A stretch of DNA of 64,000 bases from Caenibius tardaugens NBRC 16725 (GTDB taxonomy: Bacteria > Pseudomonadota > Alphaproteobacteria > Sphingomonadales > Sphingomonadaceae), in assembly GCF_003860345.1 (NCBI RefSeq), contig NZ_CP034179.1, positions 1,488,001-1,552,000 on the forward strand, in the 5' to 3' direction. Position numbers and translations under genes: made by a program. The first letter of the stretch is position 1. Each line of letters opens with the position of its first letter. The notes beneath the pieces are model-generated. The model did not search any database. It saw only the letters and a program-made list of their open reading frames with translations, and had not been told where the DNA came from. Shown here piece by piece: positions 53,701 through 61,324 of this stretch.

Positions 53701-54409
53701 CAACATCTACGTCAATCGCAACGTCATCGGCGCGGTGGTGGGGGTTCAACCGTTTGGCGGGCGCGGCCTTTCCGGCACCGGGCCGAAAGCGGGCGGCCCG
53801 CTCTACCTCAGTCGGCTCGTACAGACGCAGCCGGATACGGGTATGGCCGGGAGCCATCATGCCGATACGACTTTGGCAGATTTTGCCCGATGGCTGACGG
53901 ATCACGGCAGGCCAGAGCACGCGACCTGCCTGCAAAGCGCGGCCAGTGCAAGTCTTGCCGGTTACCGCACCGCATTGCCGGGCCCGGTGGGAGAACGCAA
54001 TCTCTACGCACTCCGGCCCCGGGGGGCCGTTCTGCTGATCCCGCACACCCACGATGGGCTGCTGGATCAGCTGGTGGCGGTCCTTGCCACGGGGAATGAT
54101 GCCGTCATCGTCTGGCCCGGCGCGGACGGGCCCGATCTGCATGACCTGCCGCCACGCATTGCCGCGCGCATCACATGGCTATCCGCCATCCCCAACGCAT
54201 CGGTATTCCCGGCCGCACTGGTGGAAGCCCGACCGGGGGGAATCGCCGTTATCCTGCATGCCATCGCGGCCATGCACGGCCCCATTCCCCTGACGCAGAT
54301 GTCCGATGCCAACGGGCAATATCGCCTCGACTGGCTGGTTGACGAAACATCCCTCTCCATCAACACCGCAGCCGCAGGGGGTAATGCCAGCCTGATGGCC
54401 GCCGTCTAG
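50759..54409 (+). CDS. putA: Bifunctional proline dehydrogenase / L-glutamate-5-semialdehyde dehydrogenase
   Basis: A 1,216-residue PutA converting proline to glutamate. The FAD-dependent proline dehydrogenase half (about 80-510) shows KLSALHPRY, GLGFVVQAYGKR, MVRLVKGAYWDSEIKRAQ and RIYAPVGTHETLLAYLVRRL. The aldehyde dehydrogenase half (about 560-1070) has ISPWNFPLSIFTGQ, FIAETGGQNAM and the catalytic cysteine in SAGQRCSALRV. A C-terminal domain of about 140 residues follows, as in long PutAs. The N-terminal ribbon-helix-helix domain of the trifunctional form is absent, so it should not repress its own gene. Confidence 0.96.
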   Translation: MVSRSAPFAEFAPQVHPQSRLRQRITAACRRPEAESIAPLLAEAAVPADMRAPIRHTALALIHALRGKGQRGGVEALVREYALSSQAGVALMCLAEALLRIPDTATRDALIRDKIALGDWQAHFGQDRSLFVNAATWGLMVTGKLTGTIHEPGLGAALTRLIARCGEPVIRHGVDMAMELMGEQFVSGETIGEALKHARKREMRGFCYSYDMLGEAAMTAADATRYHTSYVQAIHAIGKVAGGRGVYTGPGISIKLSALHPRYARAQAQRVMAELLPRLRELAVLAKHYDIGLNIDAEEADRLDLSLDLLESLALDSALGHWNGLGFVVQAYGKRCAQVIDWLADLARRADRRIMVRLVKGAYWDSEIKRAQIDGLADFPVFTRKVHTDVSYIACARRLLAARAHLFPQFATHNAQTLASIYHLAGADFQIGDYEFQCLHGMGEPLYEEVVGHDKLDRPCRIYAPVGTHETLLAYLVRRLLENGANASFVHRIGDPDIAAEELAEDPVEQALAVVPQGSPHPLIALPDALFAPRRNSAGLDLADEAVLASLSVTLRDSAQRPWQAAPMIAGLGIERRHHAIVNPGDHTDQVGTAAFALHRDAIFAMQAASRARADWAAIPVDARADCLDRAADLLQARMPGLLGLIVREAGKTVANAITEVREAVDFLRYYAGEARRTLHRDTRPLGVVACISPWNFPLSIFTGQIAAALVTGNTVVAKPAEETPLIAAEAVRILHAAGVPPQVLHFVPGDGAIGATLVAAQETAGVVFTGSNPVASLIQQELASHMTASGAPIPFIAETGGQNAMIVDSSALAEQVAADVITSAFDSAGQRCSALRVLCLQDDIADRQLAMLRGAIAEIAVGRTDRLAIDVGPVITAEAKDRIEAHIARMQAAGHAIDRIALPPGTDAGTFVAPTIITIDRIDQIGGEVFGPVLHILRWRHGERASVIAQINATGYGLTFGLHTRLDETVAEIGDAIDAGNIYVNRNVIGAVVGVQPFGGRGLSGTGPKAGGPLYLSRLVQTQPDTGMAGSHHADTTLADFARWLTDHGRPEHATCLQSAASASLAGYRTALPGPVGERNLYALRPRGAVLLIPHTHDGLLDQLVAVLATGNDAVIVWPGADGPDLHDLPPRIAARITWLSAIPNASVFPAALVEARPGGIAVILHAIAAMHGPIPLTQMSDANGQYRLDWLVDETSLSINTAAAGGNASLMAAV

Positions 54410-54444
54410 CCGACCATCACCGCCGACATCACTCGCCGCGCAAA

Positions 54445-54558
54445 CTATGCCTCGCGCGTGAAGGCATCAGCGACCGACGTAACGCCGAGTACGGCCGAGA
54501 AAAGCCCAAAGGCACCAACGACGATGACAAGAAAATGCGAACCCACGAAACCGATCAT
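54445..54558 (-). CDS. Small membrane protein, 37 residues
   Basis: MIGFVGSHFLVIVVGAFGLF is followed by SAVLGVTSVADAFTREA. A single hydrophobic helix spans about residues 7-28 with a short charged C terminus. The ATG at 54558 is preceded by a perfect GGAGGA site at 6 bases, the best evidence that this short gene is real. It is divergent from the SDR at 54668 and convergent with putA. I do not recognise a family. It could be a small membrane regulator or subunit. Confidence 0.6.
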   Translation of the reverse strand: MIGFVGSHFLVIVVGAFGLFSAVLGVTSVADAFTREA

Positions 54559-54667
54559 GATTTCCTCCATTGCGGAACTTGCCAACCGTGCATTTGATCT
54601 GCACGCTGTTCCTTGATCGGCGTCAAAAGCCGGAATGAAATAGATCAGAACGAGAGGATACAGCATC

Positions 54668-55624
54668 ATGCCTGCCAAGTTCGGGGCACAATCGACAACG
54701 GAAGAGGTTCTGGAAGGGATCGACCTGACGGGCAAACGGGTGCTGGTTACCGGTGTCTCGGCCGGGCTTGGCGTGGAGACCGCGCGGGCTCTTGTGGCGC
54801 ATGGCGCCGACGTGGTGGGCGCGGCCCGCAACCTTGCGAAAGCGGAAGCCGCAACCGCCCCCGTACGGGCAGCCAGCGAAGCGGGCGGCGGCACGTTCGA
54901 CGTGGTCGAACTCGATCTGGCATCGCTTGCCAGCGTGCGCGCCTGTGCTGATCGGTTGAATGCGGATGGGCGCCCCTTCGATATTGTCATTGCCAATGCC
55001 GGGATCATGGCCACCCCGTTCGCAAAAACGGCGGATGGTTTCGAATCCCAGTTCGGCACCAACCATCTGGGCCATTTCGTTCTGGTCAATCGCATCGCCC
55101 CGCTCGTGGCCGATGGTGGCCGCGTGGTGATCCTGTCATCCGGTGGGCATCAGAACAGCGATGTCGATCTGGACGATCCCAATTTCGAACACACCCCATA
55201 CGATCCATGGCGCGCCTATGGCCGGTCCAAAACGGCCAATATCCTGTTCGCGGTGGAACTGGACCGGCGGCTGCGCGATCGCGGCATTCGGGCCTGCGCA
55301 CTGATGCCGGGCGCAATCCAGACCGAACTGGGCCGTTACCTGACCCCTGAAGCCATCAGCACGCTGCAGGAAATGGTCAAGGCATCGGGTATCGCGAGGC
55401 TCGAATACAAATCGGTCCCCCAGGGGGCCGCAACTTCGGTCTGGGCTGCGGCTGTGGCCGATGCGGACACGATCGGCGGCCAGTATTGCGAAGACTGCCA
55501 GATCGCCCAAGTGGCAACGGGCGGCGGGGTGGTTTCGGGCGTACGCCCCTATGCGCTGGACCCGGAAAATGCCCGGAATCTCTGGACGCTGAGCGAAAAT
55601 ATGGTCGGCGAACAGTTTGCCTGA
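54668..55624 (+). CDS. SDR, retinol-dehydrogenase/WWOX-like
   Basis: A 318-residue SDR of the longer type. The cofactor motif is TGVSAGLGVETARAL, then VELDLASLASVRACADRL, NAGIM, FGTNHLGHFVL, serine in VILSSGGHQN and catalytic YGRSK. The N113-H pattern (NHLGHF) and the C-terminal 70-residue extension place it with retinol-dehydrogenase-like reductases. ATG with GAGAGGA ahead. It may form a unit with the SnoaL-like gene 137 bp downstream. Substrate unknown. Confidence 0.88.
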   Translation: MPAKFGAQSTTEEVLEGIDLTGKRVLVTGVSAGLGVETARALVAHGADVVGAARNLAKAEAATAPVRAASEAGGGTFDVVELDLASLASVRACADRLNADGRPFDIVIANAGIMATPFAKTADGFESQFGTNHLGHFVLVNRIAPLVADGGRVVILSSGGHQNSDVDLDDPNFEHTPYDPWRAYGRSKTANILFAVELDRRLRDRGIRACALMPGAIQTELGRYLTPEAISTLQEMVKASGIARLEYKSVPQGAATSVWAAAVADADTIGGQYCEDCQIAQVATGGGVVSGVRPYALDPENARNLWTLSENMVGEQFA

Positions 55625-55761
55625 CCGGTCACGCGGAACAAGTTGTGCGGGCCTCGTTTCCGACACCTGCACAACCGGCCACCTGACCTGATCTGCCGTG
55701 CTTGATCTCCTGCCGTGCATTGGTCAGTACGTCATCCGCACGCGATATCCGGGAGACAAGA

Positions 55762-56262
55762 ATGACTCTGCGTCTGGAAGACATTGAGCTGATCAAGCAG
55801 CTAAAGCACCGCTATATGCGCATGCTCGACAGCGGCGATAACGATGGGCTGCGGGCCTGCTTCGTCCCCGAGGCGACAATCCGCTATGAAGGCGGCAGCT
55901 ATCTGTACGAAGCGGGTGACCGGGAAGAGATCATCGGCCTGCTCAGCCAGATGCAGAACAACCAGTATGTCGGGATGCATCTGGCACTGATGCCCGAAAT
56001 CACCGTCCTGGACGATGATAACGCCGAAGGCCGATGGACCATGATCGACTGGGCGGTGAACATGACCACCAATCGCGAAACGCAGGGCGCGGCATTCTAT
56101 CAGGATCGTTACGTGCGCCGCGATGGCGAATGGAAGATCCTGCACAGCGGCTATGTGCGTGCCTTCGAGAAAGTCGAATTCCGCGACAGGCCGATCGACC
56201 TGCACAGCCATCTGTTTGCGAAATTCGGCCCGCCGATCGATACCGGCTCCTTGCCGAAATAG
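55762..56262 (+). CDS. SnoaL-like / NTF2-fold protein
   Basis: A 166-residue SnoaL_4-type protein: IELIKQLKHRYMRMLDSGDN, CFVPEATIRYEGGSYLYEAG, then MHLALMPEITVLDDDNAEG and FYQDRYVRRDGEWKILHSGY. ATG 55762 has GGGAGA. It follows an SDR, echoing the SDR/SnoaL pairings of the first 25 kb. A palindromic terminator lies 25 bp beyond its stop. Confidence 0.82.
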   Translation: MTLRLEDIELIKQLKHRYMRMLDSGDNDGLRACFVPEATIRYEGGSYLYEAGDREEIIGLLSQMQNNQYVGMHLALMPEITVLDDDNAEGRWTMIDWAVNMTTNRETQGAAFYQDRYVRRDGEWKILHSGYVRAFEKVEFRDRPIDLHSHLFAKFGPPIDTGSLPK

Positions 56263-56286
56263 CGGACGAACGGACAGGCGGCTTTA

Positions 56287-56314
56287 TCCACGCGGTCAGG
56301 CCTGACCGCGTGGA
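56287..56314. terminator. 28-bp perfect palindrome between convergent genes
   Basis: Two 14-base arms meet with no spacer (centre CAGG/CCTG; outer arms TCCACGCGG and CCGCGTGGA). It sits in the 70-bp gap between the SnoaL-like gene and the opposing small gene. It probably folds as a bidirectional transcript-end hairpin; no T-run. Confidence 0.55.
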
Positions 56315-56332
56315 CAACAAGAGCGGTAGACG

Positions 56333-56539
56333 TCAGTCCTTCGGCTTAACCGTCACCCAGACATCGACGGGCGCGATGAATTTGCCCGGTGCGGGTTTGC
56401 CCACATCGACGCGCTCGGCTGTCACCAGTTCTCCGGTGTCGAGATTGAAGCTCGCCCAGGGTTTGGGCATCCGGCCGAACTTCATTTTCTGGATGGGTCG
56501 CCCGGTGGCGGTGTTCATGATGGTTGCAACGATACTCAT
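56333..56539 (-). CDS. Small uncharacterised protein
   Basis: A 68-residue protein from ATG 56539: MSIVATIMNTATGRPIQKMK, then a middle with SFNLDTGELVTAERVDVGKP, and DVWVTVKPKD at the end. Composition is protein-like with alternating strands, and no signal or membrane segment is seen. The frame is open 36 codons further upstream without an ATG. The ribosome site is poor. I do not recognise a family. Confidence 0.5.
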   Translation of the reverse strand: MSIVATIMNTATGRPIQKMKFGRMPKPWASFNLDTGELVTAERVDVGKPAPGKFIAPVDVWVTVKPKD

Positions 56540-56668
56540 CCCGCGCCGGTAGCCAGCACCATGCGGACCTGTCCACACCACCACCGCATTTTTCCAGACA
56601 CATATTTGTTCATCATGCGTTGGGGATGGCGGCGATAGCGCGCACAATCCATTCCAATGGGGGAATTC

Positions 56669-57421
56669 ATGACGAAATTTCTTGGTGTTACAGTTTCACT
56701 TCTGGCGATATCCACTGCCCCGGCGATGGCGGAGAGCTCCGCCAAAACAGCACTGTTCGCAGTGGACGACGTCAATCGCGACACTGTACCCGCTGGCACA
56801 CCGGAAGCCTTCCAGGCGGCTTTTGGGAAATCCTCGTCCAACGCGGTGACCCGCGCGGTGGACGATCAGAATTACAGCTTCGTCCCGCTCGCGCTTATTC
56901 CTCTGTCCGGAGGGAAAACGGCCCTGATCAGCACCGGCGCGAGCGAATGCACCGGCCATGTCTGTGGCGGTTTGAACACCGTCCATTATCTGCAGCCCGC
57001 ATCCGGCCAAGCCGCCAGTGCCAGTCGCTATGCCGTGGCAGGTGAATGGATGGATGTGGGCGCAAGTGGCACATTCGGCAATCCCGCCTTGCGCTGGGGA
57101 TGGACGGACGCAATCGCCAGCGCCCCCGTTCTCTATACCGAAGGTGGCGGGGTCTGGCAGGGGTATGCCTGTTCCTATGCCGTGCTCACCGAGCTGACAC
57201 CAGCCGGACCTGTCGAAATTGCCAGTATTCCTATCTATTATTCCGACGGCGGCGCGAAGGAAACCGGGGCATCCGCTTATGAGGGGACCATTACTTCATC
57301 TGTGAAAAATCAAAGCTTCACCGTCACTTACACGGGGTCGAAGACCATTGCCGAACGCTACATTCGGAACAAGGATGGCAAGTACGAGCTGAAAGGAAAG
57401 ACAAAAGTACCGCAATGCTGA
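56669..57421 (+). CDS. Secreted protein of unknown function
   Basis: A 250-residue exported protein. The signal peptide MTKFLGVTVSLLAISTAPAM is cleaved after AMA (about residue 21). The mature part is strand-rich with DRETVP-like turns, two cysteines close together (SECTGHVCGG), another in YACSYAVL and a terminal cysteine (PQC), suggesting disulphides. The start is ATG 56669 with GGGGG upstream, rather than the ATG four codons earlier. No family recognised. Probably periplasmic. Confidence 0.7.
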   Translation: MTKFLGVTVSLLAISTAPAMAESSAKTALFAVDDVNRDTVPAGTPEAFQAAFGKSSSNAVTRAVDDQNYSFVPLALIPLSGGKTALISTGASECTGHVCGGLNTVHYLQPASGQAASASRYAVAGEWMDVGASGTFGNPALRWGWTDAIASAPVLYTEGGGVWQGYACSYAVLTELTPAGPVEIASIPIYYSDGGAKETGASAYEGTITSSVKNQSFTVTYTGSKTIAERYIRNKDGKYELKGKTKVPQC

Positions 57422-57460
57422 TTGCACATTCCTGATTTCAATATTACCATGGATTCATAT

Positions 57461-57492
57461 TACAACTGAATAATCCTTATTATTCAGTTGTA
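57461..57492. promoter_or_regulatory. 13-bp inverted repeat overlapping a TATAAT box
   Basis: TACAACTGAATAA and TTATTCAGTTGTA flank a 6-bp spacer, all perfect. TATAAT (57491-57496) overlaps the right arm, about 80 bp before the IclR start. A repressor bound here would cover the -10 box, as in IclR autoregulation. A terminator role for the preceding gene is less likely because no T-run follows. Confidence 0.5.
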
Positions 57493-57527
57493 TAATCTGA
57501 ATTTGAGGTGCAATTTCGTGGCAATAT

Positions 57528-57564
57528 ATTCCAATATGGAAGGCAAGTTCTTTCCTATTGGAAT
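57528..57564. promoter_or_regulatory. Second inverted repeat in the IclR leader
   Basis: ATTCCAATA and TATTGGAAT (9-bp perfect arms) with further GGAA/TTCC pairing inside past a one-base bulge. It ends 12 bp before the proposed IclR start. Either a leader hairpin limiting translation or a second operator half. Confidence 0.35.
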
Positions 57565-57576
57565 GTATTTCACACA

Positions 57577-58395
57577 ATGTCCCAGGTGTCATACGCGGAT
57601 ATCCAAAGTATGGAACCGACAATGAACAGTGATCAATCCGGTTCCGTCAAAAGCGTGGAAGTGGCAGTCCAGATACTGGACGTTCTGGCCAATGCGGACC
57701 GTCCGCTCCGGGTCACCGAAATCGCCCGCAGTCTTGGCATGACAAAAGCCCGCATTTCGCGGCATCTGCAAACATTGCAATCACCTGGTCTGGTCGGTCG
57801 CGATGCAAACGGTACGGGTTATGTGTTCGGCCAGAAATTGCTGCACTATGCACGCGTGGCGATTTGTCGCAGCAGTGTGGTCGAAGCCGCACAACCTTTC
57901 CTCAGGCATTTGCGGGACGTAACCGGACATACCGCGATGCAGACGGTACCAATTCCCGGTGGCGCGCTGGTGGTGGCGGCACTGGGTCACGAATTGAAAC
58001 CCGGCGTTGCCATACAGGTCGGCACCGTGCTGCCATTTCCGCAATCGCCCTCTGCCCGCATGGTGCAGTATTTCGATGCCAACAATGTCCCCGGCAGCAC
58101 TGCAAACACCCGCACTTTTAATGTCAGCGAACTCAGGGCCAAATTGGCAACGTTCGGCGTCGAATACGAAGACGATGGGCTCGGCAATGGCTTCGGCAAA
58201 ATTGCTGCGCCGATTTTCGGGAGCAATGGCAATCTGGCGGCCACTGTGGGCGTGATCCTGTCGTCCTCGCTGCTCTCGCCCAGCCCGCACCCGGGATTGA
58301 TGGAACAAATCCGCTCCACAGCCGCGTTGTTGCAGGCGCATTATGCGGATGGCGCGGTGTCGCCGCTTATGCCGGCTTTCCGGCGGGCGGGCTGA
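57577..58395 (+). CDS. IclR-family transcriptional regulator
   Basis: A 272-residue IclR regulator. The winged helix covers about residues 24-78 (SVKSVEVAVQILDVLANADR, EIARSLGMTKARISRHLQTL). The effector domain follows (ALVVAALGHELKPGVAIQVG, LGNGFGKIAAPIFGSNGNL). IclR proteins bind small organic acids and often control aromatic catabolism. Start uncertain: ATGs at 57577, 57610 and 57622 are in frame and none has a strong ribosome site. Its stop abuts the sortase stop on the other strand with no gap. Confidence 0.9.
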   Translation: MSQVSYADIQSMEPTMNSDQSGSVKSVEVAVQILDVLANADRPLRVTEIARSLGMTKARISRHLQTLQSPGLVGRDANGTGYVFGQKLLHYARVAICRSSVVEAAQPFLRHLRDVTGHTAMQTVPIPGGALVVAALGHELKPGVAIQVGTVLPFPQSPSARMVQYFDANNVPGSTANTRTFNVSELRAKLATFGVEYEDDGLGNGFGKIAAPIFGSNGNLAATVGVILSSSLLSPSPHPGLMEQIRSTAALLQAHYADGAVSPLMPAFRRAG

Positions 58396-59004
58396 TCAAC
58401 GCGGGTCATCCGCATCCATCCGCGCCCAGACAACATAACGCAGCGGCCCGCGTACCGTGGCGCCAAAGGGATAGCAGGTCGTCAGTGCCAGAACCCGATC
58501 CGCGGGGTCGGCCGGATAGGCAAATCGATCCCAATGCACCACCTGCGTTCCGGTCACGGTATAGGTGCGCAGTTCCCCTGCAACGGAACGCACGACCACG
58601 CGATCACCCCGGCGCAAATGCTGCAGGAAGGCAAAATGCGTATCCCGATGCGCCGCCATGACAGTTACGGGTTCGCGCGCCGCCAGCATGGTCGGGCCGA
58701 AAGCCATGGCCTGTCCCGATCCGCCCGAAAGGACAATATCGCTCACCCCCAGTCGCGGCACGGTAATGCGTGCAACGGGCGCCATGTCCGCCCAGGGCCA
58801 CGGCTTGATCCGCGTGCCCTGGGCCACGCTCTGTTCAAAGGCCCGGTCGAGGAGGATTTGCGCGACCCACGCCTTGACCGGGATCACGGCTGCACTGACC
58901 ATCAACCAGACACCCAGAATGCACAGTCCGATCAGGAAAAGGTTGGTGAGGGCGCGCCCCACGGCGCGCCCTCCCTTCACCCCGGCGTGGAGCGCGGCGA
59001 TCAT
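58396..59004 (-). CDS. Proteobacterial sortase
   Basis: A 202-residue sortase. An N-terminal membrane anchor (about 18-40) precedes the catalytic barrel. The triad is H119 (AAHRDTHF), C177 (LTTCYPFG) and R189 (GPLRYVVW). Sortases cleave an LPxT-type signal and transfer the protein to an acceptor; in Gram-negatives they are rare and usually paired with one substrate. The ATG overlaps the stop of that substrate gene (59001-61151) by 4 bases. Confidence 0.93.
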   Translation of the reverse strand: MIAALHAGVKGGRAVGRALTNLFLIGLCILGVWLMVSAAVIPVKAWVAQILLDRAFEQSVAQGTRIKPWPWADMAPVARITVPRLGVSDIVLSGGSGQAMAFGPTMLAAREPVTVMAAHRDTHFAFLQHLRRGDRVVVRSVAGELRTYTVTGTQVVHWDRFAYPADPADRVLALTTCYPFGATVRGPLRYVVWARMDADDPR

Positions 59005-61151
59005 GCCCGGGCGTCCTTGCGCGCGTTGCGGCGCTGCAGCCACAATCCGCCCGCACCAATCACCAGCAGGACAAGCCCCCGGCCCAGCAGGCCCAGATAG
59101 CCGGTCGCGGTTTCCGGCAGGTCCATCGCTTCCGACCGGGTCGCAGGCGACACGGCCCCACCCGTCATGGCACCACCGGCATGGGCGCGCTGCGTGCCGA
59201 ACAGGGTATCGAAATCCCAGCCGGCAGGGAGCAGCAGCGGCAAATCTTCGCGGGTCAGCGTGGCACCCTCGGGACGGCTGGGGGTTTCATCCACCGCCAC
59301 CAGGCTCGTCTGGCGGGTCACGATGCTATAGGCGAGACCGAGCTGCGCAATCGCATCATCGGCGGCCCCACTTTCCATTTCGCTGGCGAAACGTGCGGCC
59401 TCAATTTCCGCGATACGGCGGTTTGCCCACAATTTGGCCACGGCAGGGCTATCCTGCGCCTGCGACAAGTCCACGCTTTGCGACCAGGCCTTGTCCCCGA
59501 TCATGCCCGACACCGTGAGCGTACCGGAAGCCGATCCCCCCTTGCCCAGCAGAACCAGCGGCTCTCCGGCATAGAGATCGGGCAACTGGCGCGGGGTGAG
59601 GTCCAGCGTACCACCCGCAACGGCCACCTTGAGATCGCGTACGGCAGGCGACGTCAGACGATCGAGCAGCGCCGTCATTCTGGCGGCGACATCATTGCCG
59701 GTGCCAACATTGGTGAACGTGCCGCGTCCTGCTTCTGCCATACGGCGCATCAGGAACTGGTTGGGCGCCGAACCGATGCCGACCATGAAGATACGGCTGC
59801 GACCGGCATTGGCGTTGATTTCGGCCGTCATTTCCTTCTCGTTGGAGATATCGCCATCGGTCAGGAAGATCACCTGCCGGACGGTGCGCGTGTCGGACGG
59901 ATGCGTATCGATCAGCGCCGATTTGAGCGCCGGAAGCATTTCCGTGCCACCCGTTGCCTCAAGCCCTTCGGTAAAGCGCCGGGCCAACGCGATCTGTTCC
60001 GGTGTCGCGGGAACGCTGTCCTCGAACAGCCGCGTCAGCGTGTCATCGAAACGGATTATGTTGAAGCTGTCTTCCGGGCGCAGGGTACCCAGCGCGTAAA
60101 GCAGGCTGTTTTTGGCGGATTCCATGGACGTGCCGCCCATCGAACCGCTGTTGTCGATGACGAAGACCATTTCCCGTGGCGGGAACGGGCGCTTGCGATC
60201 CTCTACCGGGGGCGTGATCGAGGCCATGATATAGCTATCTCCATCAAATTGCTGACGGAACAGACCGAGAGTCGGATCGGCACTGGCGGAACGCCAGCGC
60301 AGTTCGAAATCGCGATCGGCAGGCACCTCGCCATCGGTCAGGCGAATGGTACGGGTCTGGGCATCGGCTTCTTCCACCGCCACACCGTGATAGGGGCTGA
60401 TGATGTTCGCTGGCTGGAACCCGGGTGCGAGATGCACCGTGATCGATACCGGGTTGATTTTCTCGCGGGTTCCCAAAACCGGATGCACCATCGGCGCGGT
60501 CACCGCATCGGCATCTTCGACGTCCTTTTCGGTTTCCAGCGTGTGCGGCGGGACATAGCGCGGGCCAACCACGAGCGGCAGGCGCAGGCTGAATTCGCCC
60601 GATACCTGGCGAACCGGCGCCTGATATTCGATCGCGATCAGCACGGTTTCGCCGGGCCCGACATTGGCCACGCTGTTGCGGAACATGTTGGGGCGTTCGG
60701 ATTCGACAAGCCCGGCCTTCTTCCCTTCCGCGCGGGCTTTCTCGTAGATCGCGCGCGCTTCTGCCCGGCGTTTGATACGCCCCACGATCACGCGCTGGCC
60801 TACAACCATTTTCAGGCTGTCGACGGCCCCCTCCTCGGGCAGAGGATAAAGGTAGGTCGCCTCCATCCACTGATCGCTGGTATTGCGGAAAGCCTGTGTC
60901 ACCCGGACCCGGGCGATCTGGCCGCTGACCGTGACATCCATATCGGTGCCAAGCCGCACGGCAGGCACCGCAGTCGCCACCCCCTTGCCGCTGAGCATCA
61001 GTGTTCCGCTGCCAATGGCATCGGCATCCGCGGCGGCTTCGGAAGCAGTCAGGCGGTTGGTGAGAAAGACGAGCGCAACGAGGCCCAGCAAAAGCGAGAG
61101 CCCCAGCACAAGCCGGCATCGCGGCCGGTCGGAAAAGATCAAGGCGAACAT
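59001..61151 (-). CDS. Sortase target protein with VIT and vWA domains
   Basis: A 716-residue exported protein of the marine-proteobacterial sortase target type. A hydrophobic N-terminal signal/anchor, then a VIT domain (about 45-165), then a von Willebrand A domain whose MIDAS is DNSGSMG (FVIDNSGSMGGTSMESAK). The C-terminal sorting signal is LPETATG at 678-684, followed by a hydrophobic helix and a QRRNARK tail. It should be anchored at the cell surface or periplasm by the adjacent sortase. The start is ATG 61151 with GGAG 6 bases ahead; ATG 61163 is an alternative. Confidence 0.93.
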   Translation of the reverse strand: MFALIFSDRPRCRLVLGLSLLLGLVALVFLTNRLTASEAAADADAIGSGTLMLSGKGVATAVPAVRLGTDMDVTVSGQIARVRVTQAFRNTSDQWMEATYLYPLPEEGAVDSLKMVVGQRVIVGRIKRRAEARAIYEKARAEGKKAGLVESERPNMFRNSVANVGPGETVLIAIEYQAPVRQVSGEFSLRLPLVVGPRYVPPHTLETEKDVEDADAVTAPMVHPVLGTREKINPVSITVHLAPGFQPANIISPYHGVAVEEADAQTRTIRLTDGEVPADRDFELRWRSASADPTLGLFRQQFDGDSYIMASITPPVEDRKRPFPPREMVFVIDNSGSMGGTSMESAKNSLLYALGTLRPEDSFNIIRFDDTLTRLFEDSVPATPEQIALARRFTEGLEATGGTEMLPALKSALIDTHPSDTRTVRQVIFLTDGDISNEKEMTAEINANAGRSRIFMVGIGSAPNQFLMRRMAEAGRGTFTNVGTGNDVAARMTALLDRLTSPAVRDLKVAVAGGTLDLTPRQLPDLYAGEPLVLLGKGGSASGTLTVSGMIGDKAWSQSVDLSQAQDSPAVAKLWANRRIAEIEAARFASEMESGAADDAIAQLGLAYSIVTRQTSLVAVDETPSRPEGATLTREDLPLLLPAGWDFDTLFGTQRAHAGGAMTGGAVSPATRSEAMDLPETATGYLGLLGRGLVLLVIGAGGLWLQRRNARKDARA

Positions 61152-61278
61152 GGCAGACTCCATGAAAAGCGGAGCCTTCCCAATAAATACACGCGATGCC
61201 GGACAGCCATCGGCAAGTCATGCCGGTTGTTGCCGCACCGCGACGGACATGTCCGGCAGCACGAAGAGGCTTGACGGG

Positions 61279-61308
61279 TTGTGCGGTTTTGTGCGGAATT
61301 GTCCGGCA
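61279..61308 (+). promoter_or_regulatory. Three 10-bp tandem repeats before the XRE gene
   Basis: TTGTGCGGTT, TTGTGCGGAA and TTGTCCGGCA follow each other exactly, one helical turn apart, 16 bp before the XRE ATG in the divergent gap with the sortase operon. The arrangement suits a regulator binding one face of the DNA, possibly the XRE protein itself. Confidence 0.45.
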
Positions 61309-61324
61309 CTTTTCTGGAGATGGC

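Noticed and set aside
54445-55095. A long minus-strand open frame over the SDR at 54668
   Set aside because: Its upstream part is antisense to a clear SDR; only the last 37 codons, with their own GGAGGA site, are kept as a gene.
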